Assembly: GCF_954871325.1 (NCBI RefSeq)
Contig: NC_088776.1
Location: 9,729,552 to 9,793,551 of the forward strand
Source of the DNA: Gordionus sp. m RMFG-2023
Lineage: Eukaryota > Nematomorpha > Gordioida > Chordodea > Parachordodidae
Reading direction: 5' to 3'
Length of the DNA stretch: 64,000 nt
In this document: positions 1-13,946 of the stretch, in pieces
How the letters are laid out: each line of letters opens with the position of its first letter
Position numbering within the stretch: position 1 is the stretch's first letter
Position numbers and translations under genes: made by a program
The notes under the pieces: model-generated
Databases searched by the model: none
Told to the model about the DNA's origin: nothing
What the model saw: only the letters and a program-made list of their open reading frames with translations

Positions 1-1880
1 GAAGTTTGAACGATATAATTCCCTTTTTAACCTTATTATATTACTCACCTTAAGGCGGTTTATTGCTATATATTTTATTATTGTTTAATTTCTTTAAAGC
101 GACCTTTTGTTAGAGAAGAAGGAAGTAAGTAAGGAATAGTAACGAATATTTGAATTGTTTGATTTCCCTTTTCTCCCCAATATTAATAATAATATAGGGG
201 AGACCTGGGAAAGGTGGATACTATTCAATCACACGATATAAGTTCCATACTATTAAACCAATCTGGATAAATATAAGATATTCTGAATTCATTAAAATAG
301 TTAATATATATATATATTTAGATTTTTTGAACAAACGTATCTCATAGCGTGGTAAGTGGTTCTAACATAAAATTAAATATTTTATTTGATCTATTATGTT
401 ATAAGACTAGAAGCTTTATAGTAATATCATGATACACATTAATTAAGTAGATGACATTTAATTTATAGGTTTTTAGAAAATCAGATGCCGTTTAAATATT
501 TTTTAAAAATATTACTGTGTTATGATTAATAATTTATAAATTCCTATCGCTTATCGCATATATATTCCAATTTTTCATTTATTCCTCACATTCACAGCAG
601 AATACTCTGCTAATTTATTCTATGGATTAATATCGATTTCAAATTTTCCTTGGATCATATTTATCTACCATTTTTAAAATTTTCCCAGAAATCATTTGAA
701 ATTATTTTTTTTACTGCAAAAATTAAAGTAAAATATTTCGAAAAAACATCGATTTTGATTGAGACTATGAGAAAAACTGAACGCATCATATTGAACTTAT
801 GGAAATTAGGGCAAATGTAGTAGATGATAAATTTCATAAATATTACGTTATTGTTGGCAGATTTATATGAATTTAATATTTGCCTACCTCGACCCGCAGC
901 AAGGCAACACCATCATTCCAATATTAATATAGGGTCAGTCGTAAAACACTATGAAATAAATCTCTTTATTCCCCTCTTGTGATTAATCAGGCAGCACATA
1001 GATATCTGCAAAATTAAAACCGCAACTTATCTATTTCAAATTTTGATATAGAAAAAATAAATATTTGGCAGATATTTATAGTAAAATATCCCAAGAGCAT
1101 TTATAGTTAAAAGTAACCTATAGTATAAAAGGTTAAATATGGTTGATAGTTCCATAAAATGCTATAGATGCTTCGCATAATTTTAAACATATTTTAGACT
1201 ATTTCCCTAATATATTAAAAGTATCATAATTTTGGCAATCATATTTCTACCAATGAAAGAATTCCTTCATTAACAAGAGTAAAAACATCATTGAGAAGTA
1301 ATGTTATTAAATTGCTAGATTTAAGCTAACTTAAAAAAAATGCCTCAACATTTTTGCTAGTGAAATTTTGCTAATAAGTGTCCAAAATTGTGCTATCTAT
1401 GAGCAAAATCTTCAGGCTTGCGTAACACTTTTCTGAATAAAATATTGAATTAGCCGTTTTTCAAAATAGGCTCAAATAGAACCTAACATCACGACTGAGT
1501 TAAGTTCTACCTCTGAAAATAGATTGATAGCTTTTCTTAATATACATAGGGAGTTGGTTGACACCAAGTACTGAATTATTAAAAAATTAGCTTAATCCTA
1601 AAGAAGATAAATTTATTTCACATTATAAATTTTTAATGTTTTTTAATTATATTTTTTCCAATTTTTTTATACACCATATTTTTTTCATGAATACTTTGTA
1701 ACATGCAATAATTAATAAGAATATTTTTGTGCATTAATTTATATTTTAAACATTTATTTTTAAAATATAATTTATATTTATTTTATATATATTTATAATA
1801 CTTAAAAAAATTTATATTTTTATAGAAACTTATTTTTCGAAGCATTTATTTTATAGTGATTCATACGTCGATTATATATA

Positions 1881-2492
1881 GGGGAGACTGGAATTATATT
1901 GTCTATAAAATTTGAATTGCTAGGTTTATTCTTTGTAATGTAAAATTTAAAAAAGAAAATTAAGAATTATGAAAAAAATCGGGGTACCTATTATCCTTTC
2001 GCATTGCGTGTCATAGCGCTTCTTTATTTCTATATTTAATTATATATATATATATAAATTTTAATTCTGAGTAAATAAATTGTCAAGTCAATCATCTTCA
2101 TATTATCATTGGTGTCCCGAGACAAACTAGTGACTTCTTATATTCTTATAAATTTAGTTGATTTTTTTTATTCAAAATTATCTCTGCTTAAAAATTTAAT
2201 AAGTACCTTTCCAAAACATGCCTCAGATTTTCACAATATATTAAAATTTAACATACCCATGATGAAAAGAAAATAGATTTATTTTATCATTTAAAATTAA
2301 TATTTAGCTGAGTAAAATTAATGTAAAAATATATATTTGTAAAAAGGTAAAGAAAAAAGTTACTTTAAACGTGTTAAAATTTAAATGTGCGTTTAAAACT
2401 TTATGAGCAATTTCAAATATCAATAATTATTCGTTTTAAAATTATTTGAGAATAAATTACCTGCCCCTAATTACATTATCACCAGTCTCCCC
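1881..2492. mobile_element. Non-autonomous inverted-repeat element, GGGGAGAC family, TA flanks
   Basis: The ends are exact inverted repeats: GGGGAGACTGG at 1881-1891 and CCAGTCTCCCC at 2482-2492, each flanked by TA (1879-1880 and 2493-2494). The interior is AT-rich and non-coding. A second member with TA flanks is at 47611-48109, a related right half is near 23560-23912, and single ends are at 197 and 32739. The TA duplication would suit a Tc1/mariner-like or similar superfamily, but with no transposase present I do not assign one. Confidence 0.65.
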
Positions 2493-4353
2493 TATTTATC
2501 ATAAATTTATATTGGAATTTGTGTATTAGAAATTGTGAATATTTTATAGTTACTCTCAATAAATTTCTGAAACTTAAGATATTCTTAAATAACTTCTGAT
2601 TAATTCTAAAAAATTTAATTATTCCCCCCCCCCTCCTTTACCTTCTCTATAGCGAATTCCTGCGTACGCGTCTGCAATCAAATTAATTAATGTTTTATAA
2701 TTCTGAAAAATTGTTAGATTAAAAAAAATAAGGTTACAACTTTCCTACAAATTATTTAGGGATTTTTAAAGTTAGATTTATAAATCTAAACAATAAAGCT
2801 TGCTAATTAATTATAAATCTATAAAATTTCCTTTCAAAATTAAAGATGTTACGAAATTATTTATAAATTAATATGGATATATTAAATTTATCATTATTTT
2901 CGAATAATTTGATTTAAATATTATTTAAAAATAATTAAATATAATATTCTTATTTTGTTTGCATCTAATATCAAAGTATTAGATTTTACTAGGTCTTATT
3001 CCTATTGTTAATACTTTATTTTTCTAGTATCCATGAGACTTATAATCCTTTAAAAAATTTTTTGTATAATAGATAAAATAATAATAAAAAATAAATTCAA
3101 TTTTTTAAAAAAATGATCAATTAGTTAATATAGTATTTCTATCTATGTGCCTCGTAAGATAAAGGAAAGTAGATGGAGAAACAATTATGATAGGAAACTA
3201 TTCAGATGAAGAATAAAATAAGAAGCTAAATGGTTCAAAATATTTCTACCCAATTCTAAGATTAATCGCCTTTTTTTTGTTAAATTTAATTTATATATAC
3301 ATATAGAGTCTAGACATTATCTTACCGAATTAAATTCCTTTTAGAAAAATTATTATTTGGGAGATTAAAAATGATAGAAATGGAAAAAAAGGAAGAACAT
3401 TTTAATTATAATTATTTTTTATTTATATGTTATAGTATATACTGCAATGGGGGGATTTTTAGCTAAAAAGCCCGCCCACTCGTTGTTAGAAAATTTTTTT
3501 TAACCCTTCCGCCCAATGTTTAAAACTTATTTTAATGGCTGGCAACTCTTTATTTATTTATATTAATGTTTTAATTAAACATATATTATATGCAATAACA
3601 TGAAATGAAACTATTATTTTTAATAAATTGAAGTCTGTTCTGCTCATTTCGCCTGAAAATTATTAAAAATTTACCTGCCCAAGCCCGCCCACTACCTAAA
3701 ATTTTTCTAACCCCCCCCCCGTCACCCGCCCATTGTTAAAAATATTTTAGAAAACCCGACTACGCTCACCCAAAGTATGGGCGGGAGTAGGCGGGCGGGC
3801 TAAAGATCGGCACAATGCAGACCTCTTAGTATATATTTGCTCAGACATTTTTGACCAATACGGCTTCAGATTCTTATTTTTTAAAACAAGTAAAATCTAT
3901 AAGTATATCATAAAAAATTTTACAGGTATCAATATTGGATCTCAATGGTTAGATGACTTTACTATCCGGGATTGAGTTTTTAAGGAATATATAGGTTATG
4001 TATCTACAGTCTAGACATTATCTTACCGAATTATAAATTCCTTCTAGGAAGTGTCTTATTAATTTTCATAGGGAGATTCAAAATGATAGCAATGAAAAAA
4101 AAGAAGGAATATTTTAATTAAAATTAAAATTCTAATTATTTTATATTTATATTATATAGTTATATATATCTGTTCAGACATTTTCTACCGATATGACTTA
4201 CTATTCTTATTTGTTTAAAAACTAACTATATTATAAAAATATTACAGGGGTCAATATAGGATCTCAATGGATATATAACTTTACTAACCGCGATTATTCC
4301 AGGTTTGAGGGATAGATATGTGGCAAGTTAATCTGGAACAATGGTGTATATAT

Positions 4354-4572
4354 TACTAGATTGGCTATTCATTTATTAAATGCCTTTAAAAATGTCCATA
4401 CATAGAAAGTAAGCTGTAGCGCCATTTTATGGTTTGTGTGTCGATTAAATTACACTATGGGCATTCATTTAATTATAAATAAAGACAATAATCGAAGTGT
4501 AAACCACAAAATGGCGCTACAGCTGACTCCTGTACTTAGACACTTTTAATTAATGAATCGCCCTATCTAGTA
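4354..4572. mobile_element. MITE with CTAGATTGGC ends and GTAGCGCCATTTT core
   Basis: A roughly 220 bp imperfect palindrome. The outer arms are TACTAGATTGGCTATTCAT and its near inverted complement ending TCTAGTA. The inner arms are GCTGTAGCGCCATTTT (about 4414-4430) and AAAATGGCGCTACAGC (about 4510-4526). Relatives are at 33898-34030 (inner part only) and 36067-36367 (outer arms plus a diverged core). No coding capacity. Confidence 0.7.
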
Positions 4573-5713
4573 GGATATATGCATCATTGATCTGGAATAG
4601 GTTTATACTAATAAGGAAATCTCCCGTTGTGATTTGGAATCTCATTTTTAATTTACTTGAAGGCAATTTATAAATTTTGGAAAAATCTGATTTTACCAAA
4701 AATAAATTCCAGCATGTCTACACAGTATTATTTTGCCTAAGTTTTTTTTTATAAATTTAGATGAAAGATCTATAATATAAAAATTAATATAAATTATGAT
4801 TAGCTCAAAATTTCACGAGAAATTTTACAGATAAGTACTCTATATATGCTGGAAAGATTAGATTGCTCCAATTTAAATAAATCATTAATTTAAATTTAGG
4901 AATATAAAAAAATTTTAAATTGATAAATATATTCATTTAAAATTATTTGCATGTTTGTTATAATCAAAATAAGATATAAATATGAATTAATAGAATCATC
5001 TTACTTCGGGACCTACCATCAACATTCCTTCTAATTTTATAAATGCCATTTGTATCAATAATAATTTTTGTTTTATAATTTTTAAAAAATGTCAGATTAA
5101 AAAAATTTTGAACTTTTTTAAAATCCCTTATTGGGTTTTTTAAAGCTTTATTTATTATTAATCAATAAAGTTTGCCCTTTAATTTTGTTACTTTTGGCAT
5201 GCCAAAACAGATTTGCCTCTTTAAAATTTTTTTAAATCTTTTTAAAATATTCTTCAATGATGTAACATAAATATTCATATAAGGTTTATCCACTCTTATG
5301 CAATAATACTTCAGTATTTAGGTATCTTTAACTTCTCGCTATAAAACTTTGAATTTATGGGAAGAGTTTTAAGATAAGGAAGTATGGGCATGTATATTAT
5401 ATTTAACGATATTTTATATATTTCACCATTATTTTATTTTTAGTATACAAAAATTTTTCGTTATACATGTTTATACACAGAGTTCTAATTGAACGGATAT
5501 TATTTTTGTTTTAGCAATATGTCTGTCAATTCTAAAAATAATTAAATAAAATTCTATAGATTGAGAGTTAGATAAATTATTAATGTTCTGCAAATTTCAT
5601 TGAATTCTATTAACAGGGTCCTAGGTTATGCTCATTCTAGGTTGGATAAACAAAATTGGAACTTTCCAAAATAATTCATTTAAAAAAATTTTTTTTTTTT
5701 AAACTTGACAATT

Positions 5714-6230
5714 CTACAAATACATGAAACCATCAACAGTTAAAATTAATTGAGTCAAATGTTGTATACCAATCGATTGGCTGCAACTTAACTCATTAAA
5801 ACTGCAACATATATATCGTTTTGCAGATTTACCAGTGGAGTTACTGTAAACAGCCTTACATTCGTGAGTTATATGAAAGGAACTAAAACTGAGGATATTT
5901 TCATAGAAGTAGTTTGTTAGCACCAGATGAGCAATCTTATTGGCATCGATTAGGTTCTGGGCTTGTTTCCTTCTTAAACACGTCAGCTGAAGACCTTTGT
6001 GGATAATCCGAAAGCAATTGAAGTTTACAAAATACTAATTTCTCGAGATATTTTACTAATTGTTCTGTGGGTGCCAAGTCGGCCTTCTTTGCTCAATAAG
6101 ACTATTTCAACAGAATTAACACTTTCCATAGTACGCTCACCATCATACCGCTTTTCTGCTGATCCGGAAACATCAATTTTTGCAATCAATAGATTCAAGA
6201 TGCGATTTACCAGTTTCTGGTAAGTTAAGA
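5714..6230 (-). pseudogene. Unidentified broken coding-like segment
   Basis: The complement of this stretch has codon-like composition and higher GC than its surroundings, with partial open frames of 60-70 residues that do not form one continuous frame. One stretch reads like an ordinary soluble protein (contains EKRYDGERTMES), and an adjoining one starts within 5714-5923. I do not recognise the family. It could be a decayed gene copy, a captured exon block or a transposon fragment. No splice sites were found that reconcile the pieces. Confidence 0.3.
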
Positions 6231-7633
6231 AATTCCTTCAAAAACCTTTCTCTGTAATATTTTTATTGTCTTAAGATTTTAATTAACCTCAGATTATCTT
6301 TGCTGATTACAATTTTTTTTAAAAATAATCGCTGCTTGAATGTAAAGTTTAATAGAAAATAAAATATGAATTTTTACATGTTATAAGGTTCGAATTATGT
6401 CTGCTTAACTTTGAATGTGCCTAACTTTAGAGCCGGTTGTTAGAATTTTTGTGTTTTAACAGCTAATCTAAAATACGAAATTTATAAATATTATAGTAAA
6501 TTCTTAAAAAATTAAACAAATTATTTATGATATATTCTTATTTATAAAAAGTAAGGTTGTTAAAAGAGATCGATAGTCTTAGAGGGAAGAGATATAAAAG
6601 TCTTAATTGTCATTAGAAAAAAATTTAGATATATAGATGTTAAAATTGTGATGGCCGGAAAATTTGTACAACTTTTTAAAAATTTTAACGGACCCTACCG
6701 GGTAAAGGAAAAAAAAAATTTAACAAGCCTGGCCGGATCTGGGAATTTTGTAAAAAATTATTGATGAGCTGAAACGGGTTGGCACGAGTACTTCGCTGCG
6801 AAATTCGCACTAACTATGAACGCAGTGTCAGTCAGAGATGTACCGATACTGATAACTTAAGCTTATCCATGCTAAAACATTTTAATGTTGAAACATACAC
6901 TAAATTACATTAAATTAAAAATATTTTTGGTTGTTATTTATATTTTAAAATACTATATCTTGATGAAAGAAATTTTTATAAAATATAGAATATGTAAAAA
7001 AAAACGATCCTGACCTTCAAAGGGCTAGATTAAGAGATTGAATATTGACATTCAAATTGAAAAGTATTTTGAATTGAAATTATTAACTTATAAAATGCAG
7101 CGGAAAATTTAAAAAAAAAAGCATTGAATGAAAAACACGTTATTACGATTTAATTATTTTTTGATAATACAGCAATTGTAATTTATTTATAATGGGATTG
7201 AGATGGAAAGTCATAAAAATATAATTTTAAAACCGATAAAGTTTATGGAGGAAAAAGCCACCCAAAAGTGTACTATCCTGAAATTATATTATAATATTTA
7301 AAAATTATGATTTGTTATATTAGTAGTACTGCTGCTAACTTATCGATTTATTCCCAAGAGTAAAGTTATTTTTTTTAAACGCCTTTAGAATTAAAACGTT
7401 TATATTTTATTCATAATTTTTATTTCTTTCTTTCAAATTTTATTTTTTCCTATATAAATGGATGGGGAAACCTTTTAAGAAAATATGTGACAAATTGGAG
7501 ACTTGTTTGTAATTCGTAAGTTGTAATTATTTAAATTTATAAAACTTTATAAATAGGGAATTTTAATAATAACATTTTGCTAATTTATTTTATTTTGTTA
7601 TAATATTTAATTTAAATTTATTAATCAAAAATA

Positions 7634-7654
7634 CCCCCCCCCCCCCCCCCCCCC
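7634..7654. repeat. 21-nt poly-C tract
   Basis: An uninterrupted run of 21 C in otherwise very AT-rich sequence. Similar runs of 9-14 occur at 2624, 3711, 8081, 18798, 41053, 60039 and 61354, and as G runs at 59756 and 60574. Several of these lie inside short repeats, so they may have spread with them. Confidence 0.9.
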
Positions 7655-8664
7655 TTTTTATTATAAAAAACATTACAATTTTTTTACTTTATTTCATAGA
7701 TGAATAAAATATACTCTTAAACTTTACACTTAAATTTATTTTTTTTAAAAAAATATTAAGAAATGATGTTTTAAAATGAAAAATGGTTTACTTTTTTCCC
7801 CATTTGTCTTTAACTTATTCTTCGAACATTTATTATATATAAAACGACTTAGAAATTACTATTATTTAGAAGAATTTTAAAAAAATTATCTCCCAAAATT
7901 ACTAATTAAAAAGTATTGTAATTAAAAAGTATTTGCAATTAAAAAAAATATTGATTGTCATGACTAAAAATTTATTTTAGAGATTATTATATTATCTTAT
8001 GCTGATAACCAAAGAAGATATCTTATCTCGTTGCCCCAATTTCTATAGGCAAAGAAATTATTGCTTTTAAAAATCTCACTCCCCCCCCCCCCCCTCTCTC
8101 CCCTTTTAAAGCTTAAAGAATCACCTTTCATCCACAATCATTAAAAGTTTTTTTTTTGAAGTTATTAAAAAGTTTTGATTTTCAGATTTATAATTATTAT
8201 AATTGCCAAATTATCTTTTTATTGTTATATTAAATTAAATTTATTTAAAAAATATATATTATACAAAAAATAAATAAATAACAAAATAAAAATTTATGGA
8301 AAAATTAAAAATCCAATAAAAAATTATGAATTTTTGTATTTTATATTTTATATATATTTTTTAAATATTTAAAAATTATTATTTTTTATTAAAACGATAA
8401 CAATAATTTTTTTTTATAAATGTCATATTTATATAAATTTCTATATAATTCTTGTTAAAGCCTAATTTATATTTTAATTAAAAAAAAAAGAATTTCTAAG
8501 AAATTCAACATTTTTCAAAATATTACAATTCTAAATAATTCATTAATTCTTTGGATCGAGCTAGATATCAATCTGTGCATATAGAAAGTCAGCAGATATA
8601 TGATTATGATACAATATATTTTACTTAAAATATTTTAAATTAGAATTTAAAATTTAAAAGTTTT

Positions 8665-8823
<159 letters not shown>

Positions 8824-9227
8824 GGAAGAATAAAGAAAATGAAGAATGAAATAAATAATTCTCCGTTCATCAAAAAGGAGTATCAATTAGGCTTGTCTAA
8901 ATGTTTTTAATTCAAAAAGTAAATTTATTTATAGAAGGCTTCAATATTATAGGTCTGAAATTAAATTTTTATTAAAAAAACCCGCCCTATTAAAAGTTTT
9001 GTTTGACCCACTAGCCCAACTCACCCAATGCTTAAAAATGATTTGGTTTGTTCGACTTTTACGTATTGTATTCGAATTTTGAACTTATAAAGTATGCAAT
9101 GCAATATTACGAAATGTTGCAGACCTCTACCACATGCGACCTTTCGGTCAGGGGTATGTCCTTAAACATTATATATTTTCAGATTAGTAATTATATTTAA
9201 ATACATTAGTTCAATATCATAATTGAC

Positions 9228-9380
9228 AGGGGTACCACTAGTCTTTACAATCTCAGGGGGCTCAAAAATTTTTAAAAAATATTTTTAAATTGACCCTTTT
9301 TTTGGTATAATTTTTTAAAACCCTAACCTTTCAGGAGGCTCGCGCTCCTGTGCGCCCTCTCTCTCTAGTGACGCTACCGA
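9228..9380. mobile_element. Short MITE-like element with CACTAGT ends
   Basis: The left end reads GGGGTACCACTAGT and the right end CTAGTGACGCTACC, with GGGGGCTCA and GGAGGCTCGCG inside. The same end and GGGGCTCA block recur at about 36927-37172, where AACTAGTGATACCACTATA closes the copy. The pattern resembles hAT MITE ends. Boundaries are approximate. Confidence 0.4.
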
Positions 9381-11048
9381 TAATTGAGATTTTTCTTGAA
9401 ATTCTTTTTACCAATCAAAATAATATCTTGTTCGATTTGTTTATATCAAAAAATTTAAACTTATCAAAAAATCTTTACCATTTTATATAAACAATTTTCT
9501 TTCAGCTATTAAAAATATATATATTTTATAGATTCTTATATAAGTAATTTAACCGGCGCAATAAAAATATTTATATCAGTATTGGTACATTTTTTGTAAT
9601 ATAAATCACGGGTGTCATTAGTTAAAATCTTAATTTATTAGTTTACAAAAGTAAAGGCAAAATACAAAATTTTAATTCTCATGGCACCTACCCTTCTGCA
9701 AAAGGAATTGTGAGGTAGTCCTATTATGCTTCTACTTAAAAGCTAAGTTTTTTAAAAATCATTTTTGTTATGATTAACAAGTGGTAATAAATGTTTTAGC
9801 GATTTTGAATTGGTCTAATCTTTAAAAAAATGGTCAAAAATAAAAAGATTTTAGGTGTATTAAATACTTCCCTCACACCCTCCCCCTTTACCCTTTAAAT
9901 AATTTAAATGTGATTAGTGATTTTTTGATTAGTTGTTAGGTAACAAATTTCTATAAAATATTTAGAAATTTTATTAAAATTTATTACTTTTTTTTTACAT
10001 AAAATAATTAAAAATTATTATTTGTATTTTTGAGAAAAAATGTTTTCAGATATTAAAAAAAATGTTTACTTTATCAATTTTTTTTTTGTAAAAAGGTGGG
10101 AAGAGAGTGAGGTGTGAAAAAAAAACTCGAGAAAGGCAAAAATGAGGCATCAAAGTCAGGATCACGAAATCGTGAAATAGAGCAACCCCGATAAATTTTA
10201 GCGAAATTCTGAATGACAAAGGTTTTTTAGGGAGACTATTAAAGATACTAGAGGTTGACGCGGTAATAAAAAATTAAAAAATCTTTTCGCAAAATTTGAT
10301 AATTAAATTATCTAGATATAAATGTCATTAATTGACGGGAAAGGGATGATTTTTTTTTCTTCTTCTTATTATTTTTTAGTTATTAATCATATCAACATCA
10401 ATTATGCATTTTAAATAAAGATAGCACTCCAGATAAATAACAATTAAATATTAGATACCTTTATATGGTAGATGATTAGATTTTGACAAAAAAAATAGGT
10501 TTAGGGAATACAGTTGATAAGAGAGCATAATTTGGCAAGACCGAAAAAAAAGATATTAAAATTAAGAATTACACACTATATTACACAATTAATTATTTAT
10601 GAAATAATTTGTACTTATGTTTATAAAAAATAAATTTATTTATGAAATAAGTAAGTATATCTCACTGTTTCCATCTTATAAAATCAATCCATCGCCGAAG
10701 TTGATGATTTATTTTTTTATGCGATAAAAATCTTAAAAATATCGATGTATATATATATAGTTAAGATACCGAGTTTGAAAAAAAAAAAAATTTGAAGATT
10801 TTTTTTGAAGAACAGTTTTTTTTTTGATTAAATTTTAACTAAAAATGCCAAAATCTTTTTTAAATATATCTTTTTATAAATATATCTTTTGTAATTTTCA
10901 CGCATAAAAAATCTTATGAAATCAATATAAAAAAAAAGAAAGATTTTTATTTTTCAAACTCTTCATTTTTTACGATAAAAATATAATAAATAAAGAACTT
11001 TAGCCATAATTTGAAAATAAACGATTTATTTTCGTGTATGATATTTAC

Positions 11049-11947
11049 TAGTGCTGTAAATGTTACTTCTTCAAAAAAGAAACACGTTATTCGTTACATT
11101 TGAGAAAGCGTTACCATTACTCGCTACAATGTGGAAAAACAGGAACGCGTTATTCTCTAGTTAAATTCTTCCCCATAGATAATTATAATAAAATTATTCA
11201 AAAATAAAATACGCAATTGAATTTCAAAATTTTGATCCGATAAACAAGAACGCTTGATTCTCAATGCAGCGTTCTGTGCTAAACTCGCGTTCAACATGCG
11301 GAGAGAATGGGAGGGTTGTTTTATATTTAATATAAATTAATTGAGGGAATTTATTAAAAATATTTAAATAATGATCTTTACTTTTTAAAAAAAAACTTAT
11401 TAGATCATCTTCACAAGAATCTTCATTCAGATCCCCAACAATTTTTAAAAAAAATCTGAATAGGACACGATCTACACTTACAAAGTGAAATTTAGTACCC
11501 TTAATTTTTTTCATTATTAAATCATTTCCATCTGAAGAAATAGGTTCTATGGTGATATATTATTATTTTTTAACAATATTAGAGAATATAAATTAAAATA
11601 TCTTGATCGATTCAATATTAATCCGAATAACAAACTTTGACTTGTATAAATTTCAACTATAAAAATTAATAAATAAATTAAAAATGAAGATTGGTTTATC
11701 TTGAAATTAAAAAGTAAGCTTACTTTATGTATAAAATTTAAAAAAAAATGTAATATTAATGATAAAATAAAATAAATTTTTTCCATATTTTTTTTAAGAA
11801 ACAATTTAAAGTTAACGAGTAACATTTTTTGCGTTACCGCTACCCAAAAATAAAGAAACTAGTAACTTATTACCTTTTGAAATAAGTAACGAATGGCGAT
11901 CCTTTTCCTCAAAAAAGAGTATTTATCGACGTTACTTTGCAGCACTT
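11049..11947. mobile_element. hAT-type non-autonomous element, 899 bp, with TSD
   Basis: The ends are TAGTGCTGTAAA (left) and a right end closing in CAGCACTT, with subterminal GTTAC/GTAAC motifs repeated inward on both sides (for example CGTTATTCGTTAC). Flanking octamers are ATATTTAC (11041-11048) and ATATTTAT (11948-11955), a 7/8 match as expected of an aged 8-bp hAT duplication. Two short open frames on the minus strand inside (11224-11514 and 11547-11825) show no transposase motif that I can recognise and are probably meaningless. Confidence 0.7.
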
Positions 11948-13946
11948 ATATTTATTAAAATGTTTTGCTCCAAGTTTTTTTTTAATATTTAATATATTTT
12001 TATATGAGAAAACTAATCGTAAACTGAATTATTATCGTCATTTCCCATAAATCATTGATTAAGGAGAAAAAATAAATATGTATTTAAAACATCAACGTTA
12101 ATATAATTTTTTTTAAATTACCATAAAAATAACGATAGATAGAGTGTTCAATATTTTATGCAGATAAATATTATGCTGGCCTAAAAGATTTTGCTCATAT
12201 ATGACACAAAGGGTTGGACATCTATTAGTTAAATCTCGAAGCATAGGCAAAATATTGTGTTAGCCATTTTTAAAAATCGGCTCAAATCGTGCCGTATAAC
12301 AATACTATACAGGAAAGAAATTTCTTTGAATGAATGACTTAGAGAAATTTTTTTTTCTTCTGGAAAACAGTGAAGATCCTTATGACCTAAACCATTTCTA
12401 GTAAGCCTTTTTTTAAAAAAATTTTAAAAGGAGCATTTTGCCGAAATCTGGTTCGAGCAGGCAAAGAGCACATCTAATCAAAAACGGATATGAACACAAT
12501 AATAAATTATTCGTATTTGTTTCTTTTGTAATAAAAGAATAATCGGCTATTCGTATTCCTAACTAATAGTAAAATGTGATTCGATTACAGGAAGTTACGT
12601 CGACGATAGAAAGGTTCATCATTCGATTCGTTATTCTTTTTTGAATGGGCCTAGCAAGGTTGAAATTTTTTTGACAATCACGTCATTTATTTTTGCGAAT
12701 TTATAATAAAAAAGAATAATTTAAAGCTAGTTGGCTAGAAAAATTCTCTGAAATTTACAAGATATGTTATAATACGATTTTGGGCAAAGTCATGTTTTTA
12801 TATACGTTTAAAAAAAAATGCGCCGTAAATGATTCAAGTAGTTATAAAATTTTTCTAAAAACATATCCGATTATTTCTTTTATTCCATATGAATATACTA
12901 TATAATCACTTTCACAACCCTTCTTCTTCTTTGGAGAAAAATAAAGATGTTATAAATTTTGATTATATTGTGGATAATAATTTTATAAACAAATCCAATT
13001 TTCAGAGCTGTTCTGTCCAAACCCTTAAAGGCTTACTTTTAAAAATAAACGCCTCTAAGTTATCGCTATTTTAGCGCGCTAATCATCATTACTCTCTTTC
13101 TTCTAGTAGATTTTAAAAAATATTGGACGTTTTAGCAGTATATATTTTTTTAAATTATTGTCTCCAAATGCATTAATATTTATGTACTAAACAAAACCAT
13201 GATCACTCTCGAGGACAGGAATTGTATTTATTTTATAAATAATATAGATGTTTTTCACATATGGAAAATTTCAAATATGTTAAAATTTACCTTTAATGAT
13301 AAAAATAAAATAGTCATAATTTATAATTTGATTTATTTTCTAAAAAAAAATTGTATATTTTTATTATTATCTTATTTTTTCTTATCTTACATTCTGACAA
13401 AGATAAATTATATAATATTTTGTTTCATATAGAGTTATCTCAAAATTTTTTTTTTCTCGACATGAGTAAAATATTTTAGCTACCACTTAACTTAAGCTAA
13501 AAAATAGATGACACTAGAGCTAAGCTACAACAGTTTTCTTTGACCAGAAGGTGGCCAATTTTGAGATAATTCTATTTGAAATAAACATAATTTATTATTT
13601 TTATTTAAAAGAAAAATTTCAACCGTGAAAATCAATTTTTTTTAATATTATTATTTAAACATTGATCAGTTTTATTCAAGGTAACTTAGTTTAAAAAAAA
13701 ATTATAATAAAATATTACAGCTCTGGGAATTAAATAAAAAATCTCTTCATTATATTAATCACTTTATGCTGAGATAAAATGAAGACATTTATGACATTTT
13801 TTTTTTGATAAATGATTTATATAGATTTTCTTAATAAATCTAGTCTATATTAATCATTCATTGCAAAATTGAATATACTTGTATTATTATTCAAATATTA
13901 CATATTTCCATAAAGTATATATTACCATATTATAGATTAAAGAAGA

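Larger units (their letters stand above)
1..5713. other. Gene-free AT-rich interval with repeat relics
   Basis: I see no coding region here. It contains a GGGGAGAC-type inverted-repeat element (1881-2492), a related end at 197-209 (GGGGAGACCTGGG preceded by TATA), a degenerate copy of the TAGTGTTG MITE family (about 1340-1490), C/G-rich repeat blocks with CCCGCCC motifs (about 3450-3830), and a MITE at 4354-4572. Poly-C runs of 10 lie at 2624-2633 and 3711-3720. Confidence 0.6.

Noticed and set aside
11224-11825. Two 92-96 codon frames on the minus strand inside the 11049-11947 element
   Set aside because: No recognisable motif, low-complexity composition, and they lie in a non-autonomous-looking hAT element.
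12889-13074. A 61-codon + strand frame opening with ATG as a gene
   Set aside because: Composition is like the background, no homology is recognised, and it is short enough to be chance; a 5' exon role cannot be shown.
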